Source: Candidatus Izemoplasma acidinucleici (GTDB taxonomy: Bacteria > Bacillota_I > Bacilli_A > Izemoplasmatales > Izemoplasmataceae). From it: 58,785 bases of DNA. Made by a program: the position numbers and the translations under genes. Positions 1 to 7,821 of the stretch are shown piece after piece. Position 1 is the stretch's first letter. Every line of letters starts with the position of its first letter. Below the pieces are notes generated by a model. It made no database searches. It was not told where the DNA came from and saw only the letters and a program-made list of their open reading frames with translations. The DNA lies in assembly GCA_004195325.1 (NCBI GenBank), contig SDWO01000025.1, positions 1-58,785 of the forward strand, given 5' to 3'.

Positions 1-19
1 AGATGTGTATAAGAGACAG
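1..19. other. Nextera/Tn5 mosaic-end adapter remnant
   Basis: The window opens with AGATGTGTATAAGAGACAG, which is exactly the 19-base Tn5 mosaic end used in Nextera library adapters. It sits at the very edge and interrupts the hydantoinase reading frame. It is sequencing adapter left on a contig end, not genomic DNA. Confidence 0.97.
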
Positions 20-721
20 ACTTAGATGAACCATATATAAGTTCCCATCTGTTTCTTTAACATATTGAGCTAATTTTAGTGCTTCTGATGTTTCGGAAAT
101 GGTAGGTCTACTTATTGGTAAATCTTTGTATGTTAATTTATCATTAAGATCTATTTGTGAGTCATTTTCGATATGAGCCATTACTAAAAAATCATGTTCT
201 TTTGACAAGGAAAGTAATTCTTTGATTTCATCATCATATGTTCTTCTATTTGAATCACTGTATGTTGTAAAAATCTTAACGGTGTTTAATCCCAAAGTTT
301 TCATTTTCTTAACAATTGGTAAGACATTACCTTTTGGATTTTTCAAACATGCATGAAATTTAAAATCGATTAGACTAACTGATGCTTGTTTTGTTCTAAG
401 TTCGAATTCTTTTTCTAAATCAGAATCATTATCGACTGGACTAAGAAAATCTATTATCGTAGTAACACCACCAAAAACGGCAGCTTCAGTGCCTTTTTTA
501 AAGTTATCTTTTGATGTTGTTGACCCTAAATCTAGTTCTAAATGTGTATGAGGATCTATAATCCCAGGAAAAACTATTTGGTTTGATGCATCATAAGTAT
601 CTTTTGATTCATACAAATCTTTAGATATTTTCGCTATCAGACCTTGTTCAATATATATGTTTTCCATGTGATATTGTTGTCCTCTATATACAAGTCCATT
701 AATTATCTTTAAATCATACAT
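20..721 (-). CDS. Dihydropyrimidinase/hydantoinase family amidohydrolase, 3' part missing
   Basis: This is the N-terminal half, about 234 residues, of a cyclic amidohydrolase (D-hydantoinase, dihydropyrimidinase or allantoinase type; usual length about 450-460). The start MYDLKIINGLVY is followed by the metal-binding motif PGIIDPHTHLE near residue 58, and the last readable residues are YMVHLS. Such enzymes use a binuclear metal centre to open cyclic amides in purine, pyrimidine or hydantoin breakdown. The gene is the last readable one of the molybdenum hydroxylase operon, as in the purine-catabolic clusters that pair xdh genes with hyuA-like genes. The frame runs into the adapter without a stop, so the C-terminal half lies off the contig. 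The exact substrate cannot be told from this part. Confidence 0.85.
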
Positions 722-745
722 GTTGTCACCTACTTTTGTTTAAAT

Positions 746-774
746 ACTCTAACTGTGATTGACACAGCTAGAGT
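746..774 (-). other. Intercistronic RNA hairpin
   Basis: Between the xdhC-like gene and the hydantoinase there is a 12-bp stem, ACTCTAACTGTG facing CACAGCTAGAGT, around a 5-base loop. The single DNA mismatch becomes a G-U pair in the minus-strand transcript. No uridine run follows, so it may be an mRNA stability or processing element rather than a terminator. Confidence 0.5.
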
Positions 775-781
775 TTAATTA

Positions 782-1621
782 TTATTCCCAGTATTTGTCT
801 TTTCCTTCAAATAATGATGTTCTCATATGAGAGTGATTTGGTTTATTATTGTGAACTGCTAGTATCTCAGATGCAATCGAGATAGCTATTTCAGCAGGAC
901 TTCCTCCACCTAAATCTAATCCTATTGGAGAATAGAAATTTGATAGATCTACATCTTTACCAAATTTCGCATATGTTTTGTTTAGAAAGTCTTTCAGTTT
1001 TAAATGACTACAAATCATTCCTAGATATTTAAGTTTTATTTTCTTTTCAATGATTTTATTAATGACAGCATAGTCGTATTTATGTGATGGTGTTGTAACA
1101 ATCACAAAACTGTTTTCACTAATTTCATTAGTTTCGATGTAATCAGCGAATGATGAAAGAATAACTTCATCTCCACCTTTGAATTCATTGACAACTGCGT
1201 CTCTATTGTCAATTACCTTAACATGGAAATTCATTGTTTTTAAAACATTAGTTAATGCTTGTCCAACATGTCCAGCACCAAATATGTATATTGTTTCAAG
1301 AGGTCCTATGTAATCAAAGAACATTGTAACAATACCTCCGCATTCCATTGGAAGTGTTTCTGAGTCTTTTAGTTCTTTACCTTCTTTTAGGAGATATTTC
1401 TTTGTGATGCTTAATCTTGTTTTAAGAAGTTCTTTACATAACTCAATTGCTTGAAATTCAAGAGCTCCTCCTCCTACAGTTCCATAGTTTATGTGATCCT
1501 TTGTGAGGATCATTTTTTTACCAACTTCAACAGGTCCATCTCCAAGTTTTTCTATTACAGTAACAATTACTAATGGAATTCCCTTATTAGTTAGTTCTGA
1601 TATTTTTTGATAAAGATTCAT
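782..1621 (-). CDS. XdhC/CoxI-family molybdenum enzyme maturation factor
   Basis: XdhC/CoxI proteins bind and protect the sulfurated molybdenum cofactor and help insert it into xanthine-dehydrogenase-type enzymes. This 279-residue protein has the N-terminal XdhC_CoxI domain, including the ECGG motif near residue 94. It also has a C-terminal Rossmann domain with IFGAGHVGQALT near residue 114 and a late glycine-rich LDLGGGSPAEIAISIASEI segment. It lies directly downstream of the Mo-subunit gene in the same operon, which matches its role as a dedicated chaperone. The family is clear; the specific target is inferred from context. Confidence 0.9.
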   Translation of the reverse strand: MNLYQKISELTNKGIPLVIVTVIEKLGDGPVEVGKKMILTKDHINYGTVGGGALEFQAIELCKELLKTRLSITKKYLLKEGKELKDSETLPMECGGIVTMFFDYIGPLETIYIFGAGHVGQALTNVLKTMNFHVKVIDNRDAVVNEFKGGDEVILSSFADYIETNEISENSFVIVTTPSHKYDYAVINKIIEKKIKLKYLGMICSHLKLKDFLNKTYAKFGKDVDLSNFYSPIGLDLGGGSPAEIAISIASEILAVHNNKPNHSHMRTSLFEGKDKYWE

Positions 1622-1638
1622 ATGCTCACCTCTTCGTG

Positions 1639-2079
1639 TTATTTGTTTTTAGCTTGAAGTGCTTTTAAGATTTTTTCAGGTGTGATAGGTAATGACTGTA
1701 TTCGTACTCCTACAGCGTTAAAAATTGCATTTGCTATTGCTGCTGGAGGTGTATCAATTCCGATTTCACCTACTGATTTTGCACCATAAGGTCCAGATTG
1801 TTCGTAGCTGTCTGCGAATTCTGTAACCAAGTTCTCTATTTCCAAACGAGTTGGAATGTGGTAGTTCAGTAGATCATTTGTGATTTTCTGTCCTTTTTTG
1901 TTATAAAGAACTTCCTCATACATTGCCATACCGATACCTTGTACGATTCCACCTTCTACTTGCCCTCTAGCAAGCATTGGGTTGATTGTTGTTCCACAAT
2001 CAACTACAGATACATAGTTCTTAATTAACTGTAAGTTGTTTTTGGTCTTCGTTGTAATATAGTCTATTTGATAGCTCAT
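1639..2079 (-). CDS. Molybdopterin-binding hydroxylase subunit, C-terminal fragment
   Basis: These 146 residues are the C-terminal part of the large molybdenum subunit of a xanthine dehydrogenase/aldehyde oxidoreductase. They contain VVDCGTTINPMLARGQVEGG and the active-site loop GAKSVGEIG, whose Glu is the catalytic base in this family. The fragment is in a different frame from the upstream piece and overlaps it by 59 bases, so the two cannot be one protein as read here. The apparent start MSYQIDY is probably not a true start; SYQID looks like the usual beta strand preceding the VDxxT segment. See the companion fragment at 2021-3856. Confidence 0.85.
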   Translation of the reverse strand: MSYQIDYITTKTKNNLQLIKNYVSVVDCGTTINPMLARGQVEGGIVQGIGMAMYEEVLYNKKGQKITNDLLNYHIPTRLEIENLVTEFADSYEQSGPYGAKSVGEIGIDTPPAAIANAIFNAVGVRIQSLPITPEKILKALQAKNK

Positions 2080-3856
2080 TTATTGTTATTTGTTTGTTTC
2101 CTGCTTTAAATGTTTTACCGTCATATTCGATTTCATCTTTTTCAACTTCTAATGCATGTGCTGCTTCTTTTATAAGTTTCTTTTTCATTTTTGATGCAGC
2201 TTTATGAACTGCATTACCTGATACATATGTTGTTGATGAAGCATAGGCTCCTGTATCAAATGGTGTTAAGTCTGAATCAGAACTATAAACGATAACGTCT
2301 TTTATATCACACATTAATGTTTCTGCTGCGATTTGAGCTAGGACAGTGTCACTACCTTGTCCGATGTCTGTTGCTCCAACCATTAAGTTGTAGAATCCAT
2401 CATCATTTAGTTTTATAGTTGCTGCTCCCATATCAATGAATGGAATACCAGATCCCTGCATTGCTATTGCCATACCGACACCTTTTACTTTTGATTCTGA
2501 GACTTGTTTTCGAGGGTAGATATCATTCCATTTAATTAGATCTTTCCCTCTATGTAGACAGTATTCTAGTTTACAAGAATCCATGTTCATGGCAGTACCT
2601 TCAGTACCTTCACCCATGATAGCAAAAATAGGAGATGTTTCGTTTTCTTTAATCATGTTTTTGTTTCTAAATTCGATAGGATCTACTCCTAGTTTTTCGA
2701 TTAACATATCAATTGCGCTTTCAACAGCGAAGTTTCCTTGGATTGCTCCGTACCCTCTAAAGGCACCAGCTGATGTATGGTTTGTATATACGATGTCTCC
2801 ATGGAAACGAACTGATTTTACTTTATTGTAAAGAGGCAGTACTTTAGACCCCGCAACCATAAATACAGTTAGTGCGTGTTCACCGTATGCTCCTGTGTCA
2901 CTTAATATGTAACAATCAATGCTTTCCAACATACCATCTTTTGATGCTCCTAGTGTTATATCTAGACGCATTGGATGTCTTTGGAAACTTGATTCAAACA
3001 CTTCTTTTCTTGTGTATACCATTTTAGATGGTTTTTTTGTTCTCATTGTTACTGTTGAAACCAACATTTCACCATGGATTTGTTGTTTCCCACCAAAACC
3101 TCCACCAACACGTGGTTTGATAACACGTATTTTAGAAAGAGGAATCTCCAATGTTTGAGAGATAATTCTTCTAACATGGATTGGTGTTTGTGTTGAAGTA
3201 AATAATACTAATCGACCTTGAAAGTCTAGTCTTGCATTTACTGTGTGAGGTTCTAAGGCCATATGATTTTGTCCTTGTGTATAGAAACTCTCTTTTACAA
3301 CTACATCTGATTTTTTTATGTCTTCTTCTACATTTCCTACTTCCATTTGATAAGCTGCGGCAATGTTTCTTTTTGGTTCAAAACCAATCGGGAACATTTC
3401 AATAGCTTCTGGTTCAGGATGAAGAATTGATTCGTTATCAATAGCTTGTTCAAAGTCTAGAACTGGAGTTAATACTTCGTACTCTACTTTGATTGCTTTT
3501 AATGCTTGTTCACATATTTCATTACTAATTGCGGCAACTGCTAAAACTTCATCTCCGACATGTCTTACATATTCATCTAATACAAATTTATCGTGAGGTG
3601 AAGGTTCTGGATATCCTTGTCCTGCTCGTGTAAACGAGTTTCTTTTAAAGTCTTTATGTGTTAATACAAGTTCAACACCTGGTATTTTTTTAGCTTCTGA
3701 ATCATCTATTGAAATGATTTTCGCATAGGGATGAGGAGAACGTAATACTTTTACAATTAATGAATTAGGTTCAGCTAAATCGTCAGTATATGCAGGACGA
3801 CCAAGCAATAATCCCATACCATCTATTGAAGGTATTTTATTATTTACTGTTTTCAT
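2021..3856 (-). CDS. Molybdopterin-binding hydroxylase subunit (XdhA/XdhD-like), N-terminal fragment
   Basis: This is the first roughly 610 residues of the Mo-cofactor subunit of a xanthine-dehydrogenase-type hydroxylase; the whole subunit is normally about 750-770 residues. It has the fumarylacetoacetase-like N-terminal domain (GRPAYTDD near residue 18, then LRSPHPYAKI), the GGGFGGKQ molybdopterin motif near 252, GAFRGYGAIQ near 367 and GATDIGQGSDT near 495. Its start overlaps the 2Fe-2S gene by 4 bases. The frame ends prematurely just after ITINELS. Roughly 30 residues usually found before the VDxxT segment, including a PPPF-type motif, are in neither frame. This is either a real inactivating deletion or an assembly error. 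Confidence 0.88.
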   Translation of the reverse strand: MKTVNNKIPSIDGMGLLLGRPAYTDDLAEPNSLIVKVLRSPHPYAKIISIDDSEAKKIPGVELVLTHKDFKRNSFTRAGQGYPEPSPHDKFVLDEYVRHVGDEVLAVAAISNEICEQALKAIKVEYEVLTPVLDFEQAIDNESILHPEPEAIEMFPIGFEPKRNIAAAYQMEVGNVEEDIKKSDVVVKESFYTQGQNHMALEPHTVNARLDFQGRLVLFTSTQTPIHVRRIISQTLEIPLSKIRVIKPRVGGGFGGKQQIHGEMLVSTVTMRTKKPSKMVYTRKEVFESSFQRHPMRLDITLGASKDGMLESIDCYILSDTGAYGEHALTVFMVAGSKVLPLYNKVKSVRFHGDIVYTNHTSAGAFRGYGAIQGNFAVESAIDMLIEKLGVDPIEFRNKNMIKENETSPIFAIMGEGTEGTAMNMDSCKLEYCLHRGKDLIKWNDIYPRKQVSESKVKGVGMAIAMQGSGIPFIDMGAATIKLNDDGFYNLMVGATDIGQGSDTVLAQIAAETLMCDIKDVIVYSSDSDLTPFDTGAYASSTTYVSGNAVHKAASKMKKKLIKEAAHALEVEKDEIEYDGKTFKAGNKQITINELSNRLYYNEDQKQLTVN

Positions 3857-4305
3857 TTTTTATCCCCCAAATAATCTCTTATCGCTGTATGTTGACTCTG
3901 ATATCCTGTACAACGACAAAGGTTTCCAACTAGATATTCTCTAATCTGTTGGGTGTTAGCTTCTGGATTTTCTAATTTTAATGCGTATACAGTTAATGCC
4001 AATGAAGGATTACAATATCCACATTGATCTGCACCTTCATCTCCCATGTGTTTTCCTAGTTTTTCTGCTTCACTTATTATTCCTTCTACTGTAGTAATTT
4101 TATGTCCTTCTGCTTTCGCTGTAAGATAGGTACATGATGCGATTGGTTTGTTGTCGACTAAGACTGTACAAACACCACAACTACTACTGTCACAACCCTT
4201 TTTAACACTTTTGAAATGGTTGTTTCTTAATGTATCTAATAGATACTCATTTGGTGAAACATCTACATTAAATATCTGATTATTAATATCTAGTATTACT
4301 CTCAT
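3853..4305 (-). CDS. 2Fe-2S subunit of a molybdenum hydroxylase
   Basis: The small iron-sulfur subunit passes electrons from the Mo site to FAD. The 150 residues hold a plant-ferredoxin-type cluster (CDSSSCGVC with a later Cys, residues about 39-60) and the second, helical cluster domain (QCGYCNPS near 98, CRCTGYQ near 132). Both sets of cysteines are complete. The CNPS sequence replaces the more common CTPG. The gene overlaps its neighbours by a few bases on each side, so the three subunits are translationally coupled in the order FAD, FeS, Mo. Confidence 0.95.
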   Translation of the reverse strand: MRVILDINNQIFNVDVSPNEYLLDTLRNNHFKSVKKGCDSSSCGVCTVLVDNKPIASCTYLTAKAEGHKITTVEGIISEAEKLGKHMGDEGADQCGYCNPSLALTVYALKLENPEANTQQIREYLVGNLCRCTGYQSQHTAIRDYLGDKK

Positions 4306-5090
4306 TATGAAGTCACCTCTTTTAATCCGCGTTTTATGTAGGTATTTGTAATACTTCTTCTATATTCTTCACTAGCTTTTGCGTTTGATCCAAACTTAGT
4401 TTGTGAAGAAATCATAGAAGCAGTTTTGTCTATTGCTTCAGTATTTACTTGTTCATTATTGATATAGTCCATTGCTTCTGTTTGTAATGCTGCAACACTA
4501 GGTCTAGCGCCAACTGCGATAGATATAGTTTTTCCTTTTGTAATGGCTACATTTATAACAGCGAAATCAAGACTTGTTTTCTTCATTGCATAAAAGTATC
4601 CTTTGTTATTTGATTTCTTAATAGTTATATTTAATAAAATATCATTTAGTTTTTTTGTGCTCAGAAATTCTTGAATTGTCATTGATCCATCTTTGAAAAA
4701 TTCAAGTGTGCAATCCATAACTAATAATGGAGTTAATATGTCACTAAATGAGTATCTTCCAACTATACTTCCACCTATTGTAGCGATGTTTCTGATTGAG
4801 ACTCCCATTATTCCGGATATTGCCTTAACAAGGATTCCTCCATCAATTTCTTTAAGAGATTTGTTGCATTCTAAATCTCTTAATGTTGTCATCGAACCAA
4901 TAACTAGAGTATCTTTATTTTCCGTTATTTGATTTAGGTTACATCTTTCTAAATCAATCATAGTTTTGACATTTTTATTTGTTTGCTTCAGCCAAGCTCC
5001 ACCACCAACAATTAGATTATCTTTATCCTCTTGTAGTAAATTGTATGCTTCTTCAATACTTTTTACTTTGACATAATTACCTATGTTCAT
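4305..5090 (-). CDS. FAD-binding subunit of a molybdenum hydroxylase
   Basis: This subunit binds FAD and delivers electrons from the Fe-S clusters to NAD or another acceptor. The 261-residue protein starts MNIGNYVKVKSIEEAY and has the FAD-contact motifs NLIVGGGAWL near residue 27 and IRNIATIGGSI near 99, followed by the CO-dehydrogenase flavoprotein C-terminal domain (about 150-255). It overlaps the FeS gene and follows the MocA-like gene directly. Together with those genes it forms a three-subunit xanthine dehydrogenase or related purine hydroxylase. Substrate cannot be read from sequence alone. Confidence 0.93.
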   Translation of the reverse strand: MNIGNYVKVKSIEEAYNLLQEDKDNLIVGGGAWLKQTNKNVKTMIDLERCNLNQITENKDTLVIGSMTTLRDLECNKSLKEIDGGILVKAISGIMGVSIRNIATIGGSIVGRYSFSDILTPLLVMDCTLEFFKDGSMTIQEFLSTKKLNDILLNITIKKSNNKGYFYAMKKTSLDFAVINVAITKGKTISIAVGARPSVAALQTEAMDYINNEQVNTEAIDKTASMISSQTKFGSNAKASEEYRRSITNTYIKRGLKEVTS

Positions 5091-5674
5091 TATGAATCAT
5101 TCCTCTCTAATAACTTCTCGTATTCATTAACCGTATCAACATCTATATAAATTCCTTCATCTTCTACTTCAATGTAGTTAACTTTGTGCTTATCACGCCA
5201 CACTTTTAAGTTAGATGAAATGTCTTCCTTCTTTAGGTCATCAAGCAAATTTTTAGAAATAAAAATAGGATGCCCTCTTCTTCCCTTGTAAATTGGGACT
5301 CTAATTGGTCCATCTGCGTCTAGTAAATTCTTGTAAGTATCATCTTTAACCAATGGGTAATCACCTGGAATTATGAAAATATCACATTCTATGTCTTTTA
5401 TTGCTTTCTTTATGGAACTAAACATCCCATTCTCGTAATCATCATTATGTATAACAGAGATATCTTTTTTCTCATCAAATAGTTGATTATATTCTTCCTT
5501 AAAATGTCCGGTTACTATTGTAATTTTATTACAATAAGTAAGCATCGAGCTTATCGTATGATAAATAAGCGGTTTGCCTAAATATGGAAGCAACATCTTA
5601 TTTTGTTTCATTCTACTAGATTTCCCTCCAGCTAAAATGATTCCTTCAATCAATTTATTCAACTCCATTCTCAT
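5090..5674 (-). CDS. MocA/MobA-like molybdopterin nucleotidyltransferase
   Basis: This 194-residue NTP transferase carries the signature LAGGKSSRMKQNKMLLP near residue 14 and an IIPGDYPLV metal-binding segment near 100. MocA-type enzymes attach CMP to molybdopterin to make the cytosine dinucleotide cofactor used by this class of hydroxylase. Being first in the operon agrees with that job. The listed start (MRMELNKL) has only a weak ribosome site. A TTG a few codons later, nine bases behind GGAG, is an alternative. MobA (GMP transfer) is less likely given the neighbours. Confidence 0.85.
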   Translation of the reverse strand: MRMELNKLIEGIILAGGKSSRMKQNKMLLPYLGKPLIYHTISSMLTYCNKITIVTGHFKEEYNQLFDEKKDISVIHNDDYENGMFSSIKKAIKDIECDIFIIPGDYPLVKDDTYKNLLDADGPIRVPIYKGRRGHPIFISKNLLDDLKKEDISSNLKVWRDKHKVNYIEVEDEGIYIDVDTVNEYEKLLERNDS

Positions 5675-5682
5675 TTCTTATT

Positions 5683-5745
5683 TGTAAGACTACTTTAGCA
5701 GTCTAAAGCGCGCAACTAAGACGTTTACGTCCGTAAACGCTTACA
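5683..5745 (-). ncRNA. Structured 5' leader RNA of the purine operon, possible riboswitch
   Basis: In the minus-strand transcript a closing stem UGUAA/UUACA brackets two hairpins. The first is CGUUUAC-GGAC-GUAAACG and the second is AGACUGC-UAAA-GUAGUCU (with one G-U pair). They are separated by the linker UCUUAGUUGCGCGCUUU. The whole three-way junction is about 63 nucleotides and ends some nine bases before the first start codon. I do not recognise it as a purine, molybdenum-cofactor or other known riboswitch. The first hairpin is also an 18-bp DNA palindrome, CGTTTACGTCCGTAAACG at 5722-5739, and could instead be a repressor operator. Confidence 0.5.
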
Positions 5746-5778
5746 TATTTTATACTCAAATCACATGTTTCTTTCTTT

Positions 5779-5784
5779 ATTATA
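5779..5784 (-). promoter_or_regulatory. -10 element of the purine operon promoter
   Basis: TATAAT preceded by TGG gives an extended -10 on the minus strand. There is no good -35, which is typical of extended -10 promoters. The predicted start of transcription near 5772 leaves a leader of about 98 bases that contains the structured RNA. Confidence 0.6.
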
Positions 5785-6031
5785 CCATAATTCAACCAAT
5801 TTTGATAGTTAAAAATGGTCTTGGACAAGAGCGCAAAGCCATTTCATTAATACATAACATCTACAAATACGACTAGATTTTTTTCTTGTTATTCTATGTA
5901 AATTCGCTTTCACTGTTTCTTTGACTATTCTTATACATTTTGATTGTATCGTTTACTCAATTTAAATAATTGGTTTTTCTAACAATTAAGAATATGACTT
6001 TTGTCTTTACAAGCCTTTTCAAGAACATTTA

Positions 6032-6061
6032 TTCACATATGTCTTAGTTTACGTGTATAAT
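6032..6061 (+). promoter_or_regulatory. Promoter of rnj
   Basis: TTCACA at 6032-6037 and TATAAT at 6056-6061 are spaced by 18 bases, about 40 bases upstream of the RNase J start. AGAAAGGA follows as the ribosome site. Confidence 0.6.
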
Positions 6062-6101
6062 AGAAGTAACAAAAAAATATAATTCAGAAAGGACTATAAT
6101 A

Positions 6102-7784
6102 ATGCAAAATAATTTATTAAATAAAAACGAAGTCGGCGTTTTTGCATTAGGTGGTCTTGGTGAAGTTGGAAAGAATATGTACTGTATAGAGTATCAAGAT
6201 GAAATAATCATCATTGATAGTGGAATCCTTTTTCCAGACGATTCCTTACTAGGTATTGATTATGTAATCAATGACTATACATATTTAATAGAAAACCAAA
6301 GTAAGATAAAAGCTTTGATTATTTCTCATGGACATGAGGATCATATTGGAGCAATTCCTTACCTTTTACGCCAAGTTCATATTCCGAAAATTTATGCCAA
6401 TGGTATGGCTATTGGTTTAATTAGGAATAAAATGAAAGAAAACAAAGGATTACGTGCAAATCTAATCGAGTTTCAAGAGTATGAAAAACTAGTTTTAGGT
6501 AAACTAAGTGTTTCATTTTACAGAACAAATCATTCAATCCCAGACAGCTTTGGAATTGTCGTACACACACCTGAAGGTGTTATTATACACAGTGGAGATT
6601 TTAAGTTTGATTTTACCCCTACAGGGCCAGATGCTAATTACCAAAGAATGGCTGAATTAGGTAAAAAAGGTGTATTGCTTCTTTTAAGCGATTCCACTAA
6701 TAGTGAACTTGCAGGTTTCACCAAAAGTGAAAAAACAGTTGCAAGCAGCATTAAAGATATATTCACAAAAATCGAAGGACGCGCTATCGTTGCTACATTT
6801 GCGAGTAATGTACATCGTGTTCAACAAATAATTGAAGCAAGTGTAGCTACAAATAGAAAAGTAGCAGCGTACGGAAGAAGTATGTTGAAAACACTAGAAG
6901 TTGGTAGTGAAATGGGTTATATAAAAGCTCCTCCGGGAACTCTTATTGATCCTAATCATATAAAAAGATATAAACCAGAAGAGATAACAATCGTTTGTAC
7001 TGGTTCTCAAGGTGAACCTCTAGCTGCTTTAAGTAGAATAGCTGCAGGAACTCATAGACAAATTAAAATCACCCCTGGTGATACTGTAATCTTTAGTTCT
7101 TCTCCTATCCCAGGTAATCAACTTGGTGTAGGTAAAACAATTAACATGTTATTTAGACGTGGTGCTAATGTTATTACAAACAGTCCACTTACTGATACGC
7201 ATACATCAGGACATGCTGGTGCAGAAGAATTAAAACTACTATTAAAACTATTAAAACCGAAATTCTTTATGCCTATCCATGGTGAGTACCGTATGTTAAA
7301 AATACATGCCCAAATTGGACATGATTGTGGAGTAAGAAAAGGTAACTCATTTGTAATGGATAATGGTGATGTGTTAGCAGTAACTAGGAAATCAGCAAGA
7401 CCAGCTGGTAAAGTTCAAGCTGGAACTGTATATGTTGACGGTACTGGTATTGGTGATATTGGAAATATTGTAATAAGAGATCGTAAAATCCTTAGTGAAG
7501 ACGGTTTACTTAGTACAATAGTTACCATTAATAGTGAAACTCTAGAAGTAATTGGTAAACCAGTTATTATCTCAAGGGGATTTATCTACATGAGAGATCA
7601 TGAAGCACTAACAGCTGAAATATCAGAAAAAGTGAAGCAAATTGTTGAACGAAAAATAAAACAAACTAAGAAATTAAATATAAATATTCTTAAACGTGAA
7701 ATTACTAAACAAATCAAAGATTTTGTTCAAGGTAAAACTGAACGTAATCCAATGATAATGCCAGTAATAATGAGTGTAAATTAA
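6102..7784 (+). CDS. rnj: Ribonuclease J
   Basis: RNase J is the 5'-to-3' exonuclease and endonuclease of Gram-positive mRNA decay and rRNA maturation. The 560-residue protein has the metallo-beta-lactamase fold with the zinc motif SHGHEDH (His76, His78, Asp80, His81), the beta-CASP domain in the middle and the C-terminal dimerisation domain. Its length fits RnjA/RnjB (about 555). It begins FALGGLGEVGKNMY, typical of the family. It is a single-gene unit with its own promoter and a strong terminator. Whether it corresponds to J1 or J2 cannot be decided from one paralogue. Confidence 0.95.
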   Translation: MQNNLLNKNEVGVFALGGLGEVGKNMYCIEYQDEIIIIDSGILFPDDSLLGIDYVINDYTYLIENQSKIKALIISHGHEDHIGAIPYLLRQVHIPKIYANGMAIGLIRNKMKENKGLRANLIEFQEYEKLVLGKLSVSFYRTNHSIPDSFGIVVHTPEGVIIHSGDFKFDFTPTGPDANYQRMAELGKKGVLLLLSDSTNSELAGFTKSEKTVASSIKDIFTKIEGRAIVATFASNVHRVQQIIEASVATNRKVAAYGRSMLKTLEVGSEMGYIKAPPGTLIDPNHIKRYKPEEITIVCTGSQGEPLAALSRIAAGTHRQIKITPGDTVIFSSSPIPGNQLGVGKTINMLFRRGANVITNSPLTDTHTSGHAGAEELKLLLKLLKPKFFMPIHGEYRMLKIHAQIGHDCGVRKGNSFVMDNGDVLAVTRKSARPAGKVQAGTVYVDGTGIGDIGNIVIRDRKILSEDGLLSTIVTINSETLEVIGKPVIISRGFIYMRDHEALTAEISEKVKQIVERKIKQTKKLNINILKREITKQIKDFVQGKTERNPMIMPVIMSVN

Positions 7785-7809
7785 AAAGAGCCAATCGGCT
7801 CTTTTTTTT
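7783..7809 (+). terminator. Intrinsic terminator of rnj
   Basis: A perfect stem AAAAAGAGCC/GGCTCTTTTT with loop AATC starts inside the stop codon and runs into eight T residues. Confidence 0.95.
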
Positions 7810-7821
7810 ATATAATTTAAT

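Larger units (their letters stand above)
5675..6101. other. Divergent intergenic region between the purine operon and rnj
   Basis: These 427 bases hold the structured leader and promoter of the minus-strand operon on the left (5683-5784) and the rnj promoter on the right (6032-6061). In the AT-rich middle, roughly 5790-6030, I see no open frame, RNA gene or long repeat. Confidence 0.7.

Noticed and set aside
1-19. Natural Tn5-like transposon end
   Set aside because: The 19 bases equal the hyperactive Tn5 mosaic end of sequencing kits, sit at position 1 and have no transposase or target duplication nearby.
2021-2079. Programmed frameshift joining the two Mo-subunit frames
   Set aside because: A simple slip would keep all residues. 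Here about 30 conserved residues are missing from both frames, and no slippery heptamer with a following structure was seen.
5722-5739. cre site in the purine operon leader
   Set aside because: CGTTTACGTCCGTAAACG is symmetric but lacks the TGNAANCG core spacing of cre.
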